In this document: positions 35,382 through 44,668 of the stretch, piece after piece
Numbering within the stretch: position 1 is the first letter of the stretch
Layout of the letters: each line of letters opens with the position of its first letter
Assembly (NCBI RefSeq): GCF_014075995.1
Contig: NZ_CP055153.1
Coordinates: forward strand, 5,270,001 to 5,334,000
Length of the DNA: 64,000 nucleotides
DNA from: Adhaeribacter radiodurans
GTDB lineage: Bacteria; Bacteroidota; Bacteroidia; Cytophagales; Hymenobacteraceae
Direction: 5' to 3'
The notes under the pieces: model-generated
Seen by the model: only the letters and a program-made list of their open reading frames with translations
Databases searched by the model: none
What the model was told of the DNA's origin: nothing
Translations under genes and position numbers: made by a program

Positions 35382-36086
35382 TTAAGTATTCTTTTTTTTC
35401 ATTTGATTAAAAATATCCGTTAAAAAATCGGTTTGCAGCTCCTGAATTTCCAGCAAGCGTTTGTTTTGGTGCACCATTAAATGGTCTAATTTTTCGTGCA
35501 GTAATTTAATTTCTAATTCTGCTTTTAAATTAATTTTATAGTCGTGTTCGCTTCGTCGCCGATCTTTTTGCTCTTGTCGGTTCTGGCTCATCATAATAAT
35601 AGGTGCTTGAATAGCCGCCAGACAGGACAGAATTAAATTAAGAAGGATAAATGGATAAGGATCAAAAGGCTTGGTGGTAAACAACCAAATATTAACCAGC
35701 ATCCAACCCAGAATAAAACTAAAAAAGCATATAATAAAAGTCCAGCTGCCGCCAAATTCAGCAATACCATCTGCTAATCTTTGCCCAAAGGTACTATTTT
35801 CAGCTATCTCGGGTTCAATATTTTCGGATAGCATTTTATTACCTTCCATCTTTTCTAATACCTCCTTTTCCAGATCATTTACCTCACCCGATTCTTTTGT
35901 AATTAAACTGGTAAGGTATTTTCGCCGGTAAATATTTAGCTGCTCCATAGAAATATAATCCTCCTGGGTTAAATCAGGATAATCTTTTTTTATGAATTCA
36001 TAAAGCGGAGCAATAATGGTATTGGCTTTATAAGCATGGCTTTCATTAAGCGGCTGTTTACTTAAATGACAAACTTTTTGCTGCAT
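35382..36086 (-). CDS. DUF1003 membrane protein
   Basis: A 234-residue protein. The N-terminal cytoplasmic part (about 1-110) contains CHLSKQPL, a possible metal or redox motif. The DUF1003 core has RLADGIAEFGGSWTFIICFFSFILGWMLVNIWLF and FDPYPFILLNLILSCLAAIQAPIIMMSQNRQEQKDR, forming two membrane helices. A charged helical tail suggests coiled coil. Function is unknown; relatives are sometimes linked to membrane stress. Confidence 0.87.
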   Translation of the reverse strand: MQQKVCHLSKQPLNESHAYKANTIIAPLYEFIKKDYPDLTQEDYISMEQLNIYRRKYLTSLITKESGEVNDLEKEVLEKMEGNKMLSENIEPEIAENSTFGQRLADGIAEFGGSWTFIICFFSFILGWMLVNIWLFTTKPFDPYPFILLNLILSCLAAIQAPIIMMSQNRQEQKDRRRSEHDYKINLKAELEIKLLHEKLDHLMVHQNKRLLEIQELQTDFLTDIFNQMKKKNT

Positions 36087-36547
36087 AGCTGGCTTATTGT
36101 AAAATAATTAGGAGTGCGTTCCGAAAAGCAGAAAACTTCTTCAAGATATATTTAATCGACTGATAAGTTGTTATATTAGGAAGTAGTAAAATAAAAAATC
36201 CGCTATACCACCCGGATCGATAAGTGAAACTGTTTAGGCAAATTGCTTCTAGAAGTATTTATTTAAATCCGTGTAACTGGTGCATTCATTTAAGCTAAGA
36301 TGCGCTCACAAACTTTCGGACAGAATAAAAATAAATTTAGGTGACCACTTTCGGGAAGAATTCTATTTATAATGCGCTACGCCTGATTATTCATTTAAAA
36401 TGCCAAAGACGAATAGGCAAAAACTAGTTATTAGGATGTACCTGTTCTCCATGCCGTTTGGCTTAAACAGCACTTCTAATTTATCTCTATTAATGAGCAA
36501 CCTTACTTAATAATATAAATTAAAGCTAACTCTTATTTTATTAGAAA
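36087..36547. other. Intergenic region, nothing recognised
   Basis: A mixed-composition spacer with several short open stretches but no credible gene. A loosely protein-like frame at about 36330-36510 is broken by stops and was not accepted. Confidence 0.4.
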
Positions 36548-36685
36548 TTAACAATAGTTGCTTACATCCTCATCTTCTAAATGAATATCTAAAGTATCTT
36601 GGCTATTACAAGTATCCAGATATAAATAGACTGCTGTACCTACCAACAGTAAAGTAATAAATAAAGCGGTGGCAGTTTTATTCAT
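36548..36685 (-). CDS. Very small membrane-anchored hypothetical protein
   Basis: A 45-residue ORF from ATG 36685: MNKTATALFI, one hydrophobic helix (LFITLLLVGTAVYLYL), then an acidic tail ending DVSNYC. The frame remains open upstream to 36733, but the shorter start gives a clean signal-anchor. No family recognised. Confidence 0.4.
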   Translation of the reverse strand: MNKTATALFITLLLVGTAVYLYLDTCNSQDTLDIHLEDEDVSNYC

Positions 36686-36857
36686 GGCGTTTCTAAAATA
36701 ATAAATAATAATCCAACTAATAAATAAAAGCAAGTATAGCAGAATTGTTTATATAATGTTGTCCCTTTCTGCTTTTCTAACGGGTGCGGAATTATCTTAT
36801 TAGCAAAATTCAGCTAAGTACAGTTACCCACAGGCTAAGGCTCTGTTTATTTATGAA

Positions 36858-37322
36858 TTAGTTATTTTTATTAGATTGTATTTGCTGCCTGAGAGTGTTT
36901 ACCCAAGTAATAATCTCATTCTTTTGCCTTGGATTCAGATTGGCCTCTTTATGAATAAACGTGTACGACGACAAAGGCATGGTACCCTCCTCCTGGGTTT
37001 CCACTATTTCCTCCAGCTTATGATCCTGCTTGCGGGTAGGGTAAGTTAAAAATTCATCAAAGTTTAATTCTTCTTTTCCTTCCTTCACATGATCTGCTAA
37101 GAACCAAGCTATTGGCTGTATCTCTGCATACCAAGGATAACGGGTATTATTACTATGGCAGTCGTAACAAGCTTTTTGCAAAGTGACTTCAACATTTGCC
37201 GGAATTATGTAGCGCTTTTTTAAGGCTTGCGGCTGCTCTTGTCTGGAAATATTTTTAGTCGGCCGGAAAAACTGAATAAGTATAAGAACTAAAATTATCA
37301 GAAATAATACTTTTTTATTCAT
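36858..37322 (-). CDS. Haem-binding domain protein (single CxxCH)
   Basis: A 154-residue membrane-anchored protein. An N-terminal helix (VLFLIILVLILIQFF) is followed by the haem-binding domain with ACYDCHSNNTRYPWYAEIQPIAW, one c-type haem site. Such proteins are likely periplasmic electron carriers. The gene stands alone; its redox partner is not evident. Confidence 0.87.
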   Translation of the reverse strand: MNKKVLFLIILVLILIQFFRPTKNISRQEQPQALKKRYIIPANVEVTLQKACYDCHSNNTRYPWYAEIQPIAWFLADHVKEGKEELNFDEFLTYPTRKQDHKLEEIVETQEEGTMPLSSYTFIHKEANLNPRQKNEIITWVNTLRQQIQSNKNN

Positions 37323-37582
37323 AAGTACACATACCCAAAGGCTTATAAATTACGCTATTTGAAATTAACTATCTAGCTACCTATAAAACAGCACAATACT
37401 CTCATCATCAAGTATAGTAAATTAATCTTTTCCAACTACTTATTCTATTCACTCATCAGTTTAACTTAACCAATTTCTTAACGCTAACTTTAAATAATAT
37501 GTAAAAGGGCATTTTGTAAAGTTAGAAGTTAACTGCACAAAAGGCCTGTTTACCCAATTTATAATTGTGTATATACAAAACT

Positions 37583-38392
37583 TTACCAGCCCTTAATAGC
37601 GCCCCCATCAAAGGCTTTTATTGCGGCCTGTTCCACTTCCGGCGATTGATAAGCTTGGACAAACTTTTTTACTTTTTCCTCATTTTTATTGTCTTCGCGG
37701 GCAACAATGTTGTTTACATAAGGCGAGCTTTTGTCTTCCACAAAAATACCGTCACGTAAGGCATTAAGGCCGATAGGGGTTGAGAAAGTAGCGTTAATAA
37801 CAGCAATCGTAACATCACGGTCGTCCAACGCGCGGGGCAGTTGCGGGGCTTCCATTTCCAAGATGCGGATATTTTTGGGGTTAGCGGTAACATCGGCTAG
37901 GGTGGGGAACAGGCCAACACCATTTCTTAATTGGATAATATCTGCCTGTTGCATCAGCAATAACGCCCGGGCACTGTTGGTAGGATCATTGGGAATAACA
38001 ATGGTGTTCCCTTCTTTCAGCTCGTCGAGTTTTTTTATTTTTTTAGAATAACCGGCCAGTGGATAAACAAAGGTGTTGCCCACTATGGCTAGTTTATAGC
38101 CGCGTTGTTTGGCCTGAATATCCAAGTAAGGTTTGTTTTGAAAAGCGTTTACATCAATATCTCCTTGCTGTAAGGCTTCGTTAGGCATTACATAATCGTT
38201 AAAACTAACCAGTTCTACGTTCAGCTTGTATTTTTCTTCGGCTACTTTCTTGGCCGCTTCAGCTATCTGGTACTCAGGACCCGACATAATTCCCACCACA
38301 ATATGATTGGGATCATTCTTTTTTTCGGCGCCACAACCAACTATAAAAACACTAAATAATAAGGTTACTAAAAATTTTATCTGATTTTGCAT
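37583..38392 (-). CDS. metQ: D-methionine ABC transporter substrate-binding lipoprotein MetQ
   Basis: A 269-residue NlpA/MetQ lipoprotein with lipobox ending at Cys20 (LLFSVFIVGC). Family segments are VSFNDYVMPNEALQQGDIDVNAFQNKPYL and TIVIPNDPTNSARALLLMQQADII. It captures methionine and hands it to MetI. The gene follows metI by 9 nt and ends a solA-metN-metI-metQ operon. Confidence 0.93.
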   Translation of the reverse strand: MQNQIKFLVTLLFSVFIVGCGAEKKNDPNHIVVGIMSGPEYQIAEAAKKVAEEKYKLNVELVSFNDYVMPNEALQQGDIDVNAFQNKPYLDIQAKQRGYKLAIVGNTFVYPLAGYSKKIKKLDELKEGNTIVIPNDPTNSARALLLMQQADIIQLRNGVGLFPTLADVTANPKNIRILEMEAPQLPRALDDRDVTIAVINATFSTPIGLNALRDGIFVEDKSSPYVNNIVAREDNKNEEKVKKFVQAYQSPEVEQAAIKAFDGGAIKGW

Positions 38393-38401
38393 TAGTATAA
38401 G

Positions 38402-39064
38402 TTAAATAGATTTACGATGATCTACCTTCTTGGAAAGATGATTACCAGTGAATTGAATAATAAAAACAAGCGCGACCAAGAGTATTAGTACCGAGTTCAT
38501 TACGAATGTATCGTAACCCACGTAGCCATATTGATACCCAATTTGCCCTAAACCACCGGCACCCACGGCGCCACCCATGGCCGAGTAGCCCACTAAAGTA
38601 ATTAAGGTAATAGTAGCCGCGTTTACAATAGAAGGTAAAGCCTCCGGTAGTAAAATCTTGCGTATTACCTGCCAGGGAGTAGCGCCCATGGCCCGGGCTG
38701 CTTCTATTAACCCAGGTGATATTTCCAGTAGGCTGTTTTCGATCATGCGGGCGATAAATGGGGCTGCGCCAATGCTCAGCGGTACTATAGCGGCTTTTAC
38801 CCCGATGGAAGTACCCACTAAACCGCGGGTAAACGGAATCATCCAAACAATCAGAATAATGAATGGGATGGAACGAAATATGTTAACAATAATGGATATT
38901 ACCCGGTTAAACGAACGGTTTTGCAGTATTTCGCCGGGCCGCGTCATAAACAGGAATACCCCGGCTGGCAGGCCTATCACAAAGCCAAAAAAGCCGGCAG
39001 CAAGCGTCATTAATATGGTTTCAAGTAAGCCCTGAACCAAGAGCGATAGCATGGAATCAGACAT
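38402..39064 (-). CDS. metI: D-methionine ABC transporter permease MetI
   Basis: A 220-residue inner-membrane permease with five or so helices, including [25 protein letters not shown] and the EAA loop ([29 protein letters not shown]) that docks on the ATPase. It overlaps metN by 8 nt, indicating translational coupling. Together with MetN and MetQ it imports methionine. Confidence 0.95.
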   Translation of the reverse strand: MSDSMLSLLVQGLLETILMTLAAGFFGFVIGLPAGVFLFMTRPGEILQNRSFNRVISIIVNIFRSIPFIILIVWMIPFTRGLVGTSIGVKAAIVPLSIGAAPFIARMIENSLLEISPGLIEAARAMGATPWQVIRKILLPEALPSIVNAATITLITLVGYSAMGGAVGAGGLGQIGYQYGYVGYDTFVMNSVLILLVALVFIIQFTGNHLSKKVDHRKSI

Positions 39065-40088
39065 AGCCTATTAATTGAGTTTTAATACGTTTATCTTCAA
39101 AATAGGCCAAAACCTGTTTAGTTTGTTCGCCGGTACTGTAGGCTTCAATCAGCATAACACCAAATTTTACCCCACCAGCATATTCCATGCGCGCGCTGAT
39201 AATATTGCAGTCGACCCCAAAAGTACGCGCTGTTTCGGAAAGTACCGGATCATTCACCGATTGGCCCGAAAACTCTAATTGTATTAATGGGTGTTTGCCG
39301 CCATCCGGGGTGTTGCTTAACCGATTTTTAAAATTTTCGGGCAATTCGATCTCTAATGAGGAGGCAATGAACTTTTTGGTCAGCTCGGTTGTAGGATGCG
39401 AAAATATGTCGGCCACGGTGCCTTGCTCAATTAATTGGCCGTTACTGATTACGCCTACTTCGTCGCAAATAGATTTTACTACGTTCATTTCGTGGGTAAT
39501 TAGCAAAATGGTGATATTCAGCCGTTGGTTGATATCCTTTAATAATTTTAAAATAGAACCGGTGGTTTCGGGGTCCAGCGCACTGGTGGCCTCATCGCAA
39601 AGCAAAACCTTGGGGTTGCTGGCCAGGGTACGGGCAATGGCTACCCGCTGCTTTTGTCCGCCCGATAGACTGCTGGGGTAATCGTGTTGTTTTTCCTGTA
39701 AGCCGACCAAAGCCAATAAATCGAGCACGCGGGTATTTATTTCTTGTTTGGGGGTGTTGCTTAATTCTAAGGGCAAGGCAATATTATCAAACACAGTCCG
39801 GGACGACAGCAAATTAAAGTGCTGAAATATCATTCCGATTTGTCGGCGGGCTTGTGCCAGTTGCGGTGCTGATAGTTGCAGCAAATCCTGCCCATCCACA
39901 ATCACTTTGCCCGAAGTAGGTTTTTCCAACAGGTTTACGCAACGGATTAATGTGCTCTTACCCGCTCCCGAAGCGCCAATTACCCCAAATATCTTACCCT
40001 TACTCACCTGCAACGATACCCCGTTGAGCGCGGTAACTACCCGGTCTTTCTGGCGGAAAGTTTTAGTTATATTTTTTAATTCGATCAT
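39057..40088 (-). CDS. metN: Methionine ABC transporter ATP-binding protein MetN
   Basis: A 343-residue ATPase. Walker [11 protein letters not shown]-loop, ABC signature [16 protein letters not shown], and Walker [13 protein letters not shown] are present. The C-terminal about 75 residues form the NIL domain, which senses methionine in E. coli MetN and gives feedback inhibition. It ends in an 8-nt overlap with metI and begins 5 nt downstream of solA. Confidence 0.95.
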   Translation of the reverse strand: MIELKNITKTFRQKDRVVTALNGVSLQVSKGKIFGVIGASGAGKSTLIRCVNLLEKPTSGKVIVDGQDLLQLSAPQLAQARRQIGMIFQHFNLLSSRTVFDNIALPLELSNTPKQEINTRVLDLLALVGLQEKQHDYPSSLSGGQKQRVAIARTLASNPKVLLCDEATSALDPETTGSILKLLKDINQRLNITILLITHEMNVVKSICDEVGVISNGQLIEQGTVADIFSHPTTELTKKFIASSLEIELPENFKNRLSNTPDGGKHPLIQLEFSGQSVNDPVLSETARTFGVDCNIISARMEYAGGVKFGVMLIEAYSTGEQTKQVLAYFEDKRIKTQLIGYV

Positions 40089-40093
40089 TTACT

Positions 40094-41218
40094 TTATTTA
40101 TTAAATCGGCTTATACTGAATAGGGAGATATCCAGTTCCGGTTTTTCATTTAATGCTAGCTGACTTAATAGCCTGCCCGTTACGCTCGCAAATTTAAAAC
40201 CATGCCCCGAACAGGGACTAGCAATAATCATATTTTTATGTTGTGGATGATAATCAATAATAAAGCGCTCATCCGGCGTGTTGGTGTACATACATACCGT
40301 GCCGTAATTAAATGCAGCATTTAAGTTGAAATGAGTACTTATTACGTTTCTCATCGAATCTATTTCTTCCTGGCTTATATTCCGGTTTAAGGTATGCACA
40401 CTAGTGGGTTCGCCGGCATGGTGATGCGCTACTTTAATACCATCGCCTAAATCCGGAAAACCATAAAACATTTTACCTGGCGCATATTCCCAAATGTAAA
40501 TGGGTAAATTATCTACCCGGACTCTCGATTCATTTGTTTTAAACCAATACAGAACCTGCCTTTCTACTGTTAAAGGCAAATTTAGTTCGGGTATAAACTC
40601 ACTTATCCAAGCACCAGTTGCAATAATTACTTTATTTGCCCGGTATTTGCCTTGAGTAGTCACCACCTCTACAACATCTGAATGGGTATGAATGGTTGTA
40701 ACTTTTTCATTTTTTAAAATTTTAGAATTGTTTGTCGCGGCCACCTCCAGATGAGCTTTGATGCAATCCTCCGGAAATAATATACCGGCATTTTCTTCAA
40801 TCACGCCCACAACATTGTTACCTGGCTTAAAAGCCGGAAAGCGGGTACTGATTTCCTGATTGCTTAAATATGCATAAGGTATATCATGCATCTTTGCGCT
40901 GAGTTCGGCGCCTTTAATTACGCCGGTATCAGGGTGGCCGAGCATCAATCCGCCGGTTTTTAAAAATAACTGCTTGCCTGAGTTTTTTTCAATTTCTTCC
41001 CAAAGCACATAGGCGCGCTTTATAAAAGGTACATACAGCGGATCTTCGTGGTAAGCCTGTCGAATAATGCGGCTTTGTCCGTGCGACGAACCATACGGGT
41101 GCGGTGGTAGAAACTGGTCTATGCCGCAAACCTTTTTGCCTGTTTTAGATAAATGATACAAGGCAGAACTGCCCGCCGCGCCAAGGCCCACTACCATTAC
41201 ATCAAAAGTGCTGCTCAT
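40094..41218 (-). CDS. solA: N-methyl-L-tryptophan oxidase / monomeric sarcosine oxidase-like FAD enzyme
   Basis: A 374-residue flavoprotein. The FAD-binding motif VVGLGAAGSS is at the N-terminus and GSSHGQSRIIRQAYHEDPLYVP is a family signature. Cys336 in ASPCSGHGFKFA is the expected attachment residue for covalent FAD. It oxidises N-methyl amino acids, releasing formaldehyde and hydrogen peroxide. It is the first gene of the methionine-import operon, which hints that N-methylated amino acids and methionine or one-carbon flow are linked, though this is inferred. No SAM riboswitch is visible upstream. Confidence 0.88.
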   Translation of the reverse strand: MSSTFDVMVVGLGAAGSSALYHLSKTGKKVCGIDQFLPPHPYGSSHGQSRIIRQAYHEDPLYVPFIKRAYVLWEEIEKNSGKQLFLKTGGLMLGHPDTGVIKGAELSAKMHDIPYAYLSNQEISTRFPAFKPGNNVVGVIEENAGILFPEDCIKAHLEVAATNNSKILKNEKVTTIHTHSDVVEVVTTQGKYRANKVIIATGAWISEFIPELNLPLTVERQVLYWFKTNESRVRVDNLPIYIWEYAPGKMFYGFPDLGDGIKVAHHHAGEPTSVHTLNRNISQEEIDSMRNVISTHFNLNAAFNYGTVCMYTNTPDERFIIDYHPQHKNMIIASPCSGHGFKFASVTGRLLSQLALNEKPELDISLFSISRFNK

Positions 41219-41365
41219 CTCTCGTTTAATTTATTAAATGAAGGTAGGAGAAATAGGAATAAGAACGTGGGAAATGGGGTAGTGATAGGGAGCTAGGTTT
41301 ATGAAATGATGCGCATACTGCTTGTTATTTTAGTAAAATTTGCCCGAGAGTTCTCCTTCAGGCAT

Positions 41366-41671
41366 CTAAATACAAAAATTGATACTAGCCGGGTAGTTTT
41401 GCAAGTAAACAGCTAGTTTTTGCGCCTTGTTTAATTCTTTTAAATCTTCCTTAATCAAAGAGAAGTCAAGTAAAACCTTGGCGCGCATAAACGTTTGCAG
41501 TTGCTGAAAAAGCGGGTTTTTATCCAATTTAACCTTAATCAAGCAATCCGTGACAATGCCTAACAGGTATTTAGCCTTAGTAACAAACAATGTGTTAGAA
41601 AGAGCAGATTCCAATTTTTTATACAACTGATTTATGTTTTTTAGCGGCATTTCACCAATAAAATTGAACAA
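41366..41671 (-). CDS. Small hypothetical protein
   Basis: A 101-residue, mostly helical ORF (MFNFIGEMPLKNINQL ... ASINFCI) with Lys/Leu-rich segments. An internal start at MPLKNIN is equally likely. No family is recognised and coding status is uncertain. Confidence 0.35.
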   Translation of the reverse strand: MFNFIGEMPLKNINQLYKKLESALSNTLFVTKAKYLLGIVTDCLIKVKLDKNPLFQQLQTFMRAKVLLDFSLIKEDLKELNKAQKLAVYLQNYPASINFCI

Positions 41672-41976
41672 GAAAAAGTAAGCCTGATGGTTCGATTGTT
41701 TTCGGAATAAGCTTCAGTTACCGATTTTTAGGAAGACGAAAGGTTTTACCAAGCGCACCACATTATTTTTTAGTCTAACCTAATTACTTAATTATATTAT
41801 CAGTCAATTTTTAAAGCAATTAACCGTCTGATCATTAATTTTTTAATTAGGCAATAATTATAAATTTACTAGATTTAAAAATATGACTTATTATTAAAAT
41901 TAGTAATATACAAACCAGAACTACTTATGTATTTGATTTTGGTTTATTCACAAATCATCCTTCCTTGAACTATTTA
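41672..41976. other. Intergenic region upstream of rbsK
   Basis: A+T-rich spacer. No hairpin, promoter or repeat stood out. Confidence 0.4.
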
Positions 41977-42903
41977 ATGAAAAAAAAGAAAATAACTGTA
42001 ATTGGCAGTACCAATATGGATATGGTGGTGAAAACCACGCATTTGCCCGTGCCGGGAGAAACCGTTTTGGGGGGATCTTTTTTTATGAACCCGGGCGGTA
42101 AAGGTGCCAACCAAGCGGTAGCCGTAGCTCGGCTGGGCGGAGACGCCACTTTTGTAACCAAAATTGGCACTGATGTATTCGGCAAGCAATCAAAACAATT
42201 ATTCGAAGAAGAAGGAATAAATACCTCCTGCATTTTGTCTGATCCTACTTCGCCATCAGGAGTGGCACTAATTACAGTAGACCAAATCGGCGAAAATAGC
42301 ATTGTGGTAGCCTCGGGTGCCAACGCAAACCTAATGCCCGCAGATGTAGAAAATTGTTTACAAAAAATAGGCAAAATAGACATTATACTACTTCAACTGG
42401 AGATACCCATCGAAACAGTCGATTTTGTTACGCAATACGCCGCCGGCAAAAACATTCTAGTAATTGTAAATCCTGCCCCAGCCAATTTGCTGTCAACGGA
42501 ACTATTAAAACGTATCGATATTATCACCCCTAACGCCAAAGAAGCCGAAATGCTCTCGGGAGTGGAGGTTAATAGTATGGAAGACGCCAAAAAAGCCGCT
42601 ATGGTGCTTTATGAAAAAGGCGTAAAAAATGTAATAGTTACCTTGGGTTCCCAAGGCGCTTTACTATTTACAGAAGAAAGATTCACCATGGTGCCGGCAC
42701 AAAAAGTGGCTACAGTAGATACTACAGCGGCAGGGGATGTTTTTAATGGTGCTTTGGCCGTAGCCTTAGCTGAAGGACAGGAACTTATTCCGGCAGTAGA
42801 ATTTGCTTGTTTAGCGGCCGCTCTTTCGGTAACAAAGCTAGGAGCACAATCGTCTATTCCTTACCGCAATGAGTTGATAGCGAAAAAGATACCCCAAAAC
42901 TAA
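41977..42903 (+). CDS. rbsK: Ribokinase
   Basis: A 308-residue PfkB-family sugar kinase. The N-terminal signature GSTNMDMVVKTTHLPVPGET, the substrate-binding GGKGANQAVAVARLG, and the catalytic loop DTTAAGDVFNGAL are present. It phosphorylates D-ribose at O5 with ATP. ATG at 41977 (MKKKKITVIG) is preferred over TTG at 41965. A sugar transporter gene starts 16 nt after its stop, so the two likely form a ribose-uptake operon. Confidence 0.93.
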   Translation: MKKKKITVIGSTNMDMVVKTTHLPVPGETVLGGSFFMNPGGKGANQAVAVARLGGDATFVTKIGTDVFGKQSKQLFEEEGINTSCILSDPTSPSGVALITVDQIGENSIVVASGANANLMPADVENCLQKIGKIDIILLQLEIPIETVDFVTQYAAGKNILVIVNPAPANLLSTELLKRIDIITPNAKEAEMLSGVEVNSMEDAKKAAMVLYEKGVKNVIVTLGSQGALLFTEERFTMVPAQKVATVDTTAAGDVFNGALAVALAEGQELIPAVEFACLAAALSVTKLGAQSSIPYRNELIAKKIPQN

Positions 42904-42919
42904 ACTATAAACCCTGCTT

Positions 42920-43921
42920 ATGTTTATTGTCGAAAATTACCCGCTTGCAGTGCTATTCTGTGTAATTACTATGCTTTGCTGGGGCTCGTGGGCCAACACC
43001 CAAAAATTGGTGCATGGCAAATGGCGTTTTGAGCTGTTTTACTGGGATTATGTATGGGGCATTCTTTTGTTTTCGCTTTTAGCGGCATTTACCCTGGGTA
43101 GCACCGGCACCCAGGGACGTAGCTTTATCCCCGATTTGCAACAAGCCCTACCCGAGAATCTGCTGAGTGCCTTTGTGGGTGGAGTAATTTTTAATCTGGC
43201 TAATATCTTATTAACCGCTGCTATTGCTATAGCGGGCATGTCGGTTGCCTTTCCGGTGGGTATAGGTATTGCTCTGATACTAGGCGTAATTGTAAACTAC
43301 GTAGCACTCGAAAAGGGCAATCCGGCCTTGCTCGCTATTGGTATTGGGTTAGTAACTGTAGCTATTATTCTAAATGCCAGAGCTTATCGCGTATCTTCTT
43401 CGGCTAATAAAGCAGCCGGCTTAAAGGGAATAGTTATTTCGGTGGTGGCGGGTGTTTTGATGTCCTTATTCTATCGCTTTGTGGCCGCATCCATGGACTT
43501 GGAGAACTTCGTAAGTCCGGCAGCCGGTAAAATGACGCCTTATACTGCTTCGGTTATATTTGCGTTAGGCATTCTGGCCAGCAACTTTGTTTTTAATACC
43601 TTAATTATGCGGCGCCCCATCCAGGGAACGCCGGTTAGCTATACCGATTATTTCAGCGGAAAAGCAGCCTTTCATCTTACCGGAATTTTAGGCGGTTCCA
43701 TCTGGGCCTTGGGTAACCTATGTAACCTGATAGCGGCGGGTAAGGCCGGCCCAGCCGTATCCTACGGGTTAGGTCAAGGGGCAACCCTGGTAGCAGCTAT
43801 TTGGGGAGTAGTCATTTGGCGGGAATTTAAACAATCGCCTAAAAACGTAACCGGGCTTTTAACAGGCATGTTTTTGTGTTTTATAGCCGGTTTGGGAATT
43901 ATCATTATCGCAGGCAGTTAA
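42920..43921 (+). CDS. GRP/DMT-superfamily sugar transporter
   Basis: A 333-residue polytopic membrane protein with about ten helices. The opening CWGSWANTQKLV, FPVGIGIALILGVIVNYVALEKGNP, and YTDYFSGKAAFHLTGILGGSIWALGNL fit the glucose/ribose porter family, related to RbsU. It follows rbsK by 16 nt and probably imports ribose. Confidence 0.85.
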   Translation: MFIVENYPLAVLFCVITMLCWGSWANTQKLVHGKWRFELFYWDYVWGILLFSLLAAFTLGSTGTQGRSFIPDLQQALPENLLSAFVGGVIFNLANILLTAAIAIAGMSVAFPVGIGIALILGVIVNYVALEKGNPALLAIGIGLVTVAIILNARAYRVSSSANKAAGLKGIVISVVAGVLMSLFYRFVAASMDLENFVSPAAGKMTPYTASVIFALGILASNFVFNTLIMRRPIQGTPVSYTDYFSGKAAFHLTGILGGSIWALGNLCNLIAAGKAGPAVSYGLGQGATLVAAIWGVVIWREFKQSPKNVTGLLTGMFLCFIAGLGIIIIAGS

Positions 43922-43988
43922 TCCAAACATCTTGAAACTAATAAAAAGCATATTAATCCATGTCTGGAGGGTACGGAACCCTATAAAA

Positions 43989-44026
43989 ACAAACAAACCA
44001 TAACGGGGGTGTTATGGTTTGTTTGT
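43989..44026 (-). terminator. Terminator after ssrA
   Basis: Arms ACAAACAAACCATAAC/GTTATGGTTTGTTTGT, 16 bp, with a six-base loop. On the minus strand it is followed by TTTTATA. It lies 5 nt past the tmRNA 3' end. Confidence 0.8.
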
Positions 44027-44030
44027 AGGT

Positions 44031-44401
44031 TGGTGGAGCTGCAGGGATTCGAACCCTGGTCCAGACAAGGAAACCGTCGAGCTTTCTACATGTTTAGTTG
44101 CCGTTAGGTTTTCGAGTACGCTTAGGTCGGCACCAGACCTGTGAACGCACCTTAGGTACTTTAGCTTCGCTTGGGCGCCATACCTTCGCCCTTGCTATCC
44201 ATTCATTTCGATGCCCCGTACTCAACCGCGGAACGGAGAAGCAGTTGCGGGACAATGGCTATTGCTTAATACCTAGATTAAGCAGCCATGGCGTAGTTAG
44301 TCTCGCCGATTATTGTTTGAACGACTTTTTAACAGGAGATTCGCTCCACTCCCGACATGCTTACCCGCAGCCTGCACAAGCTGTCAATTCCAGTCAGCCC
44401 C
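44031..44401 (-). ncRNA. ssrA: tmRNA (transfer-messenger RNA)
   Basis: A 371-nt one-piece tmRNA. The 5' end GGGGCTG pairs with CAGCTCC near the 3' end; the tRNA-like domain has the T-arm CAGGGTTCGAATCCCTG and ends ACCA (3' CCA encoded). The tag ORF (44278-44307) reads GETNYAMAA then TAA, close to the Bacteroides tag GETNYALAA. It rescues stalled ribosomes and marks products for degradation by ClpXP, whose genes are in this window. Confidence 0.96.
44278..44307 (-). other. ssrA: tmRNA proteolysis tag ORF (GETNYAMAA)
   Basis: Ten codons, GGC GAG ACT AAC TAC GCC ATG GCT GCT TAA, encode the tag. It ends YAMAA, the degron recognised by ClpX; Met replaces the more common Leu before the final two Ala. 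Confidence 0.9.
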
Positions 44402-44615
44402 AGTTTACGGATTCAAAATAATAAACAGTTTAAACCGGTAAATAATTCCAGCCGAAACTGCCTTACAAACATACAAAATAAACGAACACGACTTTAGTAG
44501 ACCATTAAATAAATTAACGGGTGTAAAAAGTCAGCCCATTATTATTTAATAAATCAATTTAAACTGTAACATACAAAACCGTTTTAATTACAGTAAAGCA
44601 AAAATAAGCAATAAA

Positions 44616-44645
44616 AAAAGCTCTTCTAAAAATAGAAGAGCTTTT
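44616..44645 (-). terminator. Terminator after the low-complexity protein gene
   Basis: A 13-bp perfect stem, AAAAGCTCTTCTA/TAGAAGAGCTTTT, with a four-base loop. On the minus strand it runs into a T-rich tract. It lies 24 nt past the stop codon. Confidence 0.8.
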
Positions 44646-44668
44646 AAAAAGTAAAAAATAAATTCTAA

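Noticed and set aside
36330-36510. Possible degenerate regulator gene in the 36.1-36.5 kb gap
   Set aside because: A few protein-like strings are interrupted by stops and match no family that I could name.
41219-41365. SAM riboswitch upstream of solA-metNIQ
   Set aside because: No GGCAACC core or paired stems were visible in the spacer.
44098-44421. 107-codon ORF on the plus strand opposite the tmRNA
   Set aside because: It runs antisense through the ssrA gene, whose structure and tag ORF are clear.
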